From Desulfobacterales bacterium (GTDB lineage: Bacteria > Desulfobacterota > Desulfobacteria > Desulfobacterales > JAUWMJ01), in contig JAUWMJ010000099.1 of assembly GCA_030613225.1 (NCBI GenBank), positions 1-8,743 of the forward strand: a stretch of DNA of 8,743 nucleotides, written 5' to 3'. Below the pieces are notes generated by a model. The model did not search any database. It was given only the letters and a program-made list of their open reading frames with translations, and had not been told where the DNA came from. This document shows positions 6,403 through 8,743 of the stretch, one piece after another (the stretch's first letter is position 1; the number at the start of each line of letters is the position of its first letter). Made by a program: the position numbers and the translations under genes.

Positions 6403-6655
6403 GGTTGTGCTAGGCGGGGAGTTAGCGGTGCCCTTTTCCCGAAATCCGCTTTATGCGGGGCTGAATTCCCTCTTTAGGGTTTTATAATGTAATTTTGCAA
6501 TCCATTTGACCGGCCACCACGTAACAGACGGTCACGAACTTCGTCAGGTCCGGAAGGAAGCAGCGATAAGTGATGCAGTCTGTGTCGTGGATTGATTCCG
6601 GTCTTATTGATGGTTTGCATTTTTCATAAGAAAATTCGAAGGAGGGTGCACAACC
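6403..6655 (+). ncRNA. ffs: Large-type bacterial signal recognition particle RNA with Alu domain
   Basis: This RNA is the scaffold of the SRP, which targets nascent membrane and secreted proteins to the translocon with Ffh. The S-domain loop CAGGTCCGGAAGGAAGC (6545-6561) is the universally conserved Ffh-binding hairpin with its GGAA tetraloop. Below it a long interrupted helix pairs ACAGAC/GTCTGT, CCACG/CGTGG, GACCGG/CCGGTC and GCAAtCCAT/ATGGtTTGC (6497-6505 with 6610-6618). The 5' part, GTGCTAGGCGGGGAGTTAGC followed by GGTGCCC, closely resembles the Alu domain of Bacillus subtilis scRNA as I remember it. AGCGG (6424-6428) can kiss CCGCT (6446-6450), and CCCG/CGGG closes the second loop. The ends pair perfectly as helix 1, GGTTGTGC (6403-6410) with GCACAACC (6648-6655), which sets the boundaries and gives about 253 nt. 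No clear terminator follows. It lies upstream of grpE on the same strand. Confidence 0.93.
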
Positions 6656-6686
6656 AATCTTGCAGTTTTGCCTGCCTCAATTGCCA

Positions 6687-6872
6687 CGAGACCTTTGCAA
6701 AACGGCACTTTTTGCCCGATTTCTGCGTTCCCGATTAGCGGGATCTACGCTTCGCTTCGACAGGCTCAAATTTCAATCCTCGAAATATTTTATATATTCC
6801 TGTGGTTGATCCGCCTGAGGTGGATCGCTTTCCTTGAACTCGAACAAAAATTACCATTTTTCAAAGGTCTCG
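6687..6872. mobile_element. MITE-like 186-bp element with terminal inverted repeats
   Basis: The left end CGAGACCTTTGCAAAACGG (6687-6705) and the right end CCATTTTTCAAAGGTCTCG (6854-6872) are inverted repeats matching at 17 of 19 positions. CCA flanks both sides (6684-6686 and 6873-6875), a possible 3-bp target duplication. Inside are a hairpin core TCCCG/CGGGA (6729-6743), a stretch CTTCGACAGGCTCA and a second hairpin GATCCGCC/GGTGGATC (6808-6826, 8 pairs with one wobble). It encodes no transposase. An open frame across it (6668-6994) reads out of repeat sequence and overlaps the grpE start, so I do not regard it as a gene. The element resembles non-autonomous insertions or dispersed intergenic repeats. 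Mobility is inferred. Confidence 0.6.
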
Positions 6873-6877
6873 CCACC

Positions 6878-6905
6878 TTGACATTGCCTTATATAGTATT
6901 ATTTT
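6878..6905 (+). promoter_or_regulatory. Possible promoter of the grpE-dnaK operon
   Basis: CTTGACA contains a perfect -35 box at 6878-6883, and TATTTT (6900-6905) follows after 16 bases. The region is strongly AT-rich. CTTGACA also fits the start of heat-shock sigma-32 promoters, but no CCCCAT-like -10 box is seen. There is no CIRCE inverted repeat (TTAGCACTC/GAGTGCTAA), so HrcA control is not supported here. The -35 box begins only five bases after the repeat element ends. Confidence 0.4.
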
Positions 6906-6972
6906 TTATCAACATTGGCTCGGCTTTAACAATAAAAAATTATTTAAAATTATCAGGAGAATATATCGGTTT

Positions 6973-7578
6973 ATGGCCGCTAAAAAAAAGATAAAAATTG
7001 AAACGGAACCTGAAAAGACCAGTGACAATAACATAGTTTTCGAAAAAAGCAATTCAGGGGAAGAGAAAAAAGATGCTGCCGGGGATCCGTTAAAAGAAGT
7101 CCAGGCAGACCTTGAAACTGCAAAGCAGGAGGCGAAAGAGACGTATGATCGCTTTTTGAGAGTTTCCGCTGAATTTGAAAACTACAAAAAGCGCTCTGCC
7201 CGCGAAATGGACGATTTCAGAAAGTATGCAAATCAGTCCTTGGTAAAGGAGATGCTTGCGGTAGTCGATAACCTTGAGAGGGCTTTAAATTCTTCAAACG
7301 GAAACAGCAGCAATGATAAATGCATGGCTGACGGAGTGAACCTGACACTCAAAGAGATACTGAAAGTCTTTGAGAAATTTAATGTAAAGCCCATCGAATC
7401 TATAGGGCAGCCCTTTGACCCGAATTTTCATCAGGCCATGATGCAGGAAGAGACAGAGGATTATTCTGAAAATACAGTTATAACTGAATTACAGAAAGGG
7501 TATCTAATCCACGACAGGCTGCTTCGACCTTCCATGGTTGTAGTTGCCGCACCAAAGGCAAAAACAGAGGATAATTAA
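6973..7578 (+). CDS. grpE: GrpE, nucleotide exchange factor for DnaK
   Basis: A 201-aa cytoplasmic cochaperone that drives ADP release from DnaK and so resets the Hsp70 cycle during stress. A charged, low-complexity N-terminal tail (1-38) precedes a long coiled coil (about 39-105) with the family hallmark DRFLRVSAEFENYKKRSARE (59-78). The C-terminal beta domain has GQPFDPNFHQAM (145-156) and LQKGYLIHDRLLRPSMVVVA (173-192), the GrpE signature. Length is normal. The ATG at 6973 is preceded by AGGAG at 6955-6959, with a rather long 13-base spacing. It is the first gene of a grpE-dnaK operon, 130 bases before dnaK. hrcA, often just upstream of grpE in other bacteria, is absent; the SRP RNA and the repeat element are there instead. 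Confidence 0.97.
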   Translation: MAAKKKIKIETEPEKTSDNNIVFEKSNSGEEKKDAAGDPLKEVQADLETAKQEAKETYDRFLRVSAEFENYKKRSAREMDDFRKYANQSLVKEMLAVVDNLERALNSSNGNSSNDKCMADGVNLTLKEILKVFEKFNVKPIESIGQPFDPNFHQAMMQEETEDYSENTVITELQKGYLIHDRLLRPSMVVVAAPKAKTEDN

Positions 7579-7617
7579 GAGTAAAGGGATAGAAGGAAGA
7601 AGAAAAAAGTAAAGAAT

Positions 7618-7662
7618 CCACGCCCGTCGAAGATCCCGTCAAGCGGGGAAGGACGTGGTTTT
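7618..7662. terminator. Nested hairpin between grpE and dnaK (possible attenuator or repeat copy)
   Basis: The outer stem CCACG (7618-7622) / CGTGG (7654-7658), extendable to CC/GG past one mismatch, encloses an inner stem CCCGT/GCGGG (7635-7639 with 7643-7647) with a CAA loop. TTTT follows at 7659-7662. This could be a weak terminator or attenuator that lowers dnaK relative to grpE, or an mRNA stabiliser. The inner hairpin GATCCCG..A.GCGGG also matches, in inverse orientation, the repeat cores at 5026 and 6729, so repeat origin is equally likely. The remainder of the 130-base gap is purine-rich with no other visible signal. Confidence 0.4.
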
Positions 7663-7708
7663 AAAAATAGAATAAATAAATTATATATAAAAGCGAGGAG
7701 GAAATCAG

Positions 7709-8743
7709 ATGAGTAAAATAATAGGAATAGACCTCGGTACCACAAACTCATGTGTGGCGATTATGGAGGGGAGTGAATCGAAAATTATCACAAACCCCGA
7801 AGGTGGACGAACAACACCTTCCATCGTTGCCGTATCTGAAAGTGGCGAGCGACTGGTAGGACAAATTGCAAAACGGCAGGCTATTACCAATCCGGAAAAT
7901 ACGGTTTTTGCTGTAAAAAGACTTATCGGCCGAAAGTACGCATCACCTGAGGTTCAAAGCGATATTAAAATACTTCCTTTCAAGCTTGAACAGGCAAGCA
8001 ATGGTGATATCCGTATTAATTTGAGGGGTAAACAAAACAGTCCTGCAGAGATATCATCTTTTATTCTGGCCAATATCAAAAAAACGGCCGAAGAATATCT
8101 GGGAGAAAAAGTTACGGATGCCGTTATTACGGTACCTGCCTATTTTAATGACAGCCAGCGCCAGGCAACCAAAGATGCAGGAAAGATTGCAGGTCTTAAT
8201 GTTTTAAGGATTATAAACGAACCGACCGCTGCATCGCTTGCATATGGGCTGGACAAAAAAAAGGAGGAAAAGATCGCTGTATTCGATCTTGGTGGCGGTA
8301 CCTTTGATATATCCATACTCGAAATAGGCGAAGGGGTTTTTGAAGTCAAGGCAACAAATGGCGACACTCATCTTGGTGGTGAGGATTTTGACCTTCGTCT
8401 TATTGATTATCTTGCAGACGAGTTTACAAAGGACCAGGGAATCGATATCAGAAACGACAAGATGGCCTTACAGAGGCTAAAAGAGGCTGCTGAAAAGGCA
8501 AAAATGGAACTTTCGACCACAATGGAAACCGAGATAAACCTTCCTTTTGTTACCGCTGATTCCTCGGGTCCTAAACACCTTCTAATGAAGCTCACCAGGT
8601 CCAAATTAGAGCAGCTCATGGATGACATTATTCAAAGAACTGAAGGCCCGTGCAAACAAGCTCTTGCAGATGCAAACTTGAAACCAGGTGATATAGATGA
8701 GGTAATTCTTGTAGGAGGATCGACGCGAATCCCTAAAGTTCAG
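7709..8743 (+). CDS. dnaK: Molecular chaperone DnaK (Hsp70), N-terminal part, runs off the window
   Basis: An ATP-dependent cytoplasmic chaperone working with GrpE and DnaJ. The 345 codons present (of about 640 expected) cover most of the nucleotide-binding domain and remain in frame at the window end. Visible signatures: [18 protein letters not shown] (4-21) for phosphate binding; [20 protein letters not shown] (138-157); [16 protein letters not shown] (167-182); the second signature [23 protein letters not shown] (190-212); THLGGEDFD, and at the edge [14 protein letters not shown]. The ATG at 7709 has an excellent AGGAGG 7 bases upstream (7696-7701). It is downstream of grpE in the same direction, and dnaJ may follow outside the window. 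No disruption or unusual residue is seen in the part present. Confidence 0.98.
   Translation, partial: MSKIIGIDLGTTNSCVAIMEGSESKIITNPEGGRTTPSIVAVSESGERLVGQIAKRQAITNPENTVFAVKRLIGRKYASPEVQSDIKILPFKLEQASNGDIRINLRGKQNSPAEISSFILANIKKTAEEYLGEKVTDAVITVPAYFNDSQRQATKDAGKIAGLNVLRIINEPTAASLAYGLDKKKEEKIAVFDLGGGTFDISILEIGEGVFEVKATNGDTHLGGEDFDLRLIDYLADEFTKDQGIDIRNDKMALQRLKEAAEKAKMELSTTMETEINLPFVTADSSGPKHLLMKLTRSKLEQLMDDIIQRTEGPCKQALADANLKPGDIDEVILVGGSTRIPKVQ

Noticed and set aside
6668..6994. 108-codon open frame on the plus strand
   Set aside because: It runs through the inverted-repeat element, has no ribosome site and overlaps the grpE start in another frame. The peptide is a translation of repeat DNA.
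7705..8628. Minus-strand open frames of 61-75 codons opposite dnaK
   Set aside because: They are antisense shadows of dnaK, whose reading frame shows all Hsp70 signatures.

Overview
The window (about 44% GC by eye) looks like a chromosomal segment of an anaerobic Desulfobacterota / deltaproteobacterium, perhaps of the Desulfobacterales. This rests on three things: the style of the proteins, an AspRS with non-discriminating signature residues, and dispersed palindromic intergenic repeats of a kind I associate with that group. No database was searched, so the taxonomy is an inference. Apart from one membrane protein and one signalling protein, the genes are core housekeeping genes.

Layout, left to right. 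Positions 1-51 may be the 3' tail of an upstream gene. Positions 215-742 (+) encode a 175-aa three-helix membrane protein resembling the Pycsar effector TM family (PycTM/DUF5706), with no visible cyclase partner. It converges on a minus-strand tRNA-synthetase pair, hisS (4019-2763) followed by aspS (2605-815), and the two convergent units share a hairpin terminator at 758-785. Positions 4020-4428 hold a multi-arm palindromic repeat, a small ORF remnant and the upstream region of a + strand XRE-cupin regulator (4429-5010). That regulator converges on a minus-strand HD-GYP protein (6050-5136), with a repeat-derived hairpin between them.

Positions 6123-6400 carry a second palindromic heptamer array and a strong separate hairpin. 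Next comes a complete large-type SRP RNA (about 6403-6655). It has an Alu-like 5' domain, a kissing-loop pair, the classic S-domain loop and perfectly pairing ends. A 186-bp element with 19-bp imperfect terminal inverted repeats (6687-6872) separates it from the heat-shock operon grpE (6973-7578) - dnaK (7709 to the window edge, incomplete). A nested hairpin lies between grpE and dnaK.

How the genes fit together: hisS-aspS supplies charged tRNAs (the AspRS probably also makes Asp-tRNA(Asn) for an amidotransferase elsewhere), the SRP RNA serves co-translational membrane targeting, and GrpE/DnaK form the Hsp70 chaperone cycle. The XRE-cupin and HD-GYP genes are probably regulatory and signalling functions unrelated to their neighbours. 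I found no convincing new multi-gene system. The items most worth a second look are the lone PycTM-like protein, the Alu-containing SRP RNA in a presumed deltaproteobacterium, and the MITE-like element next to the grpE promoter.
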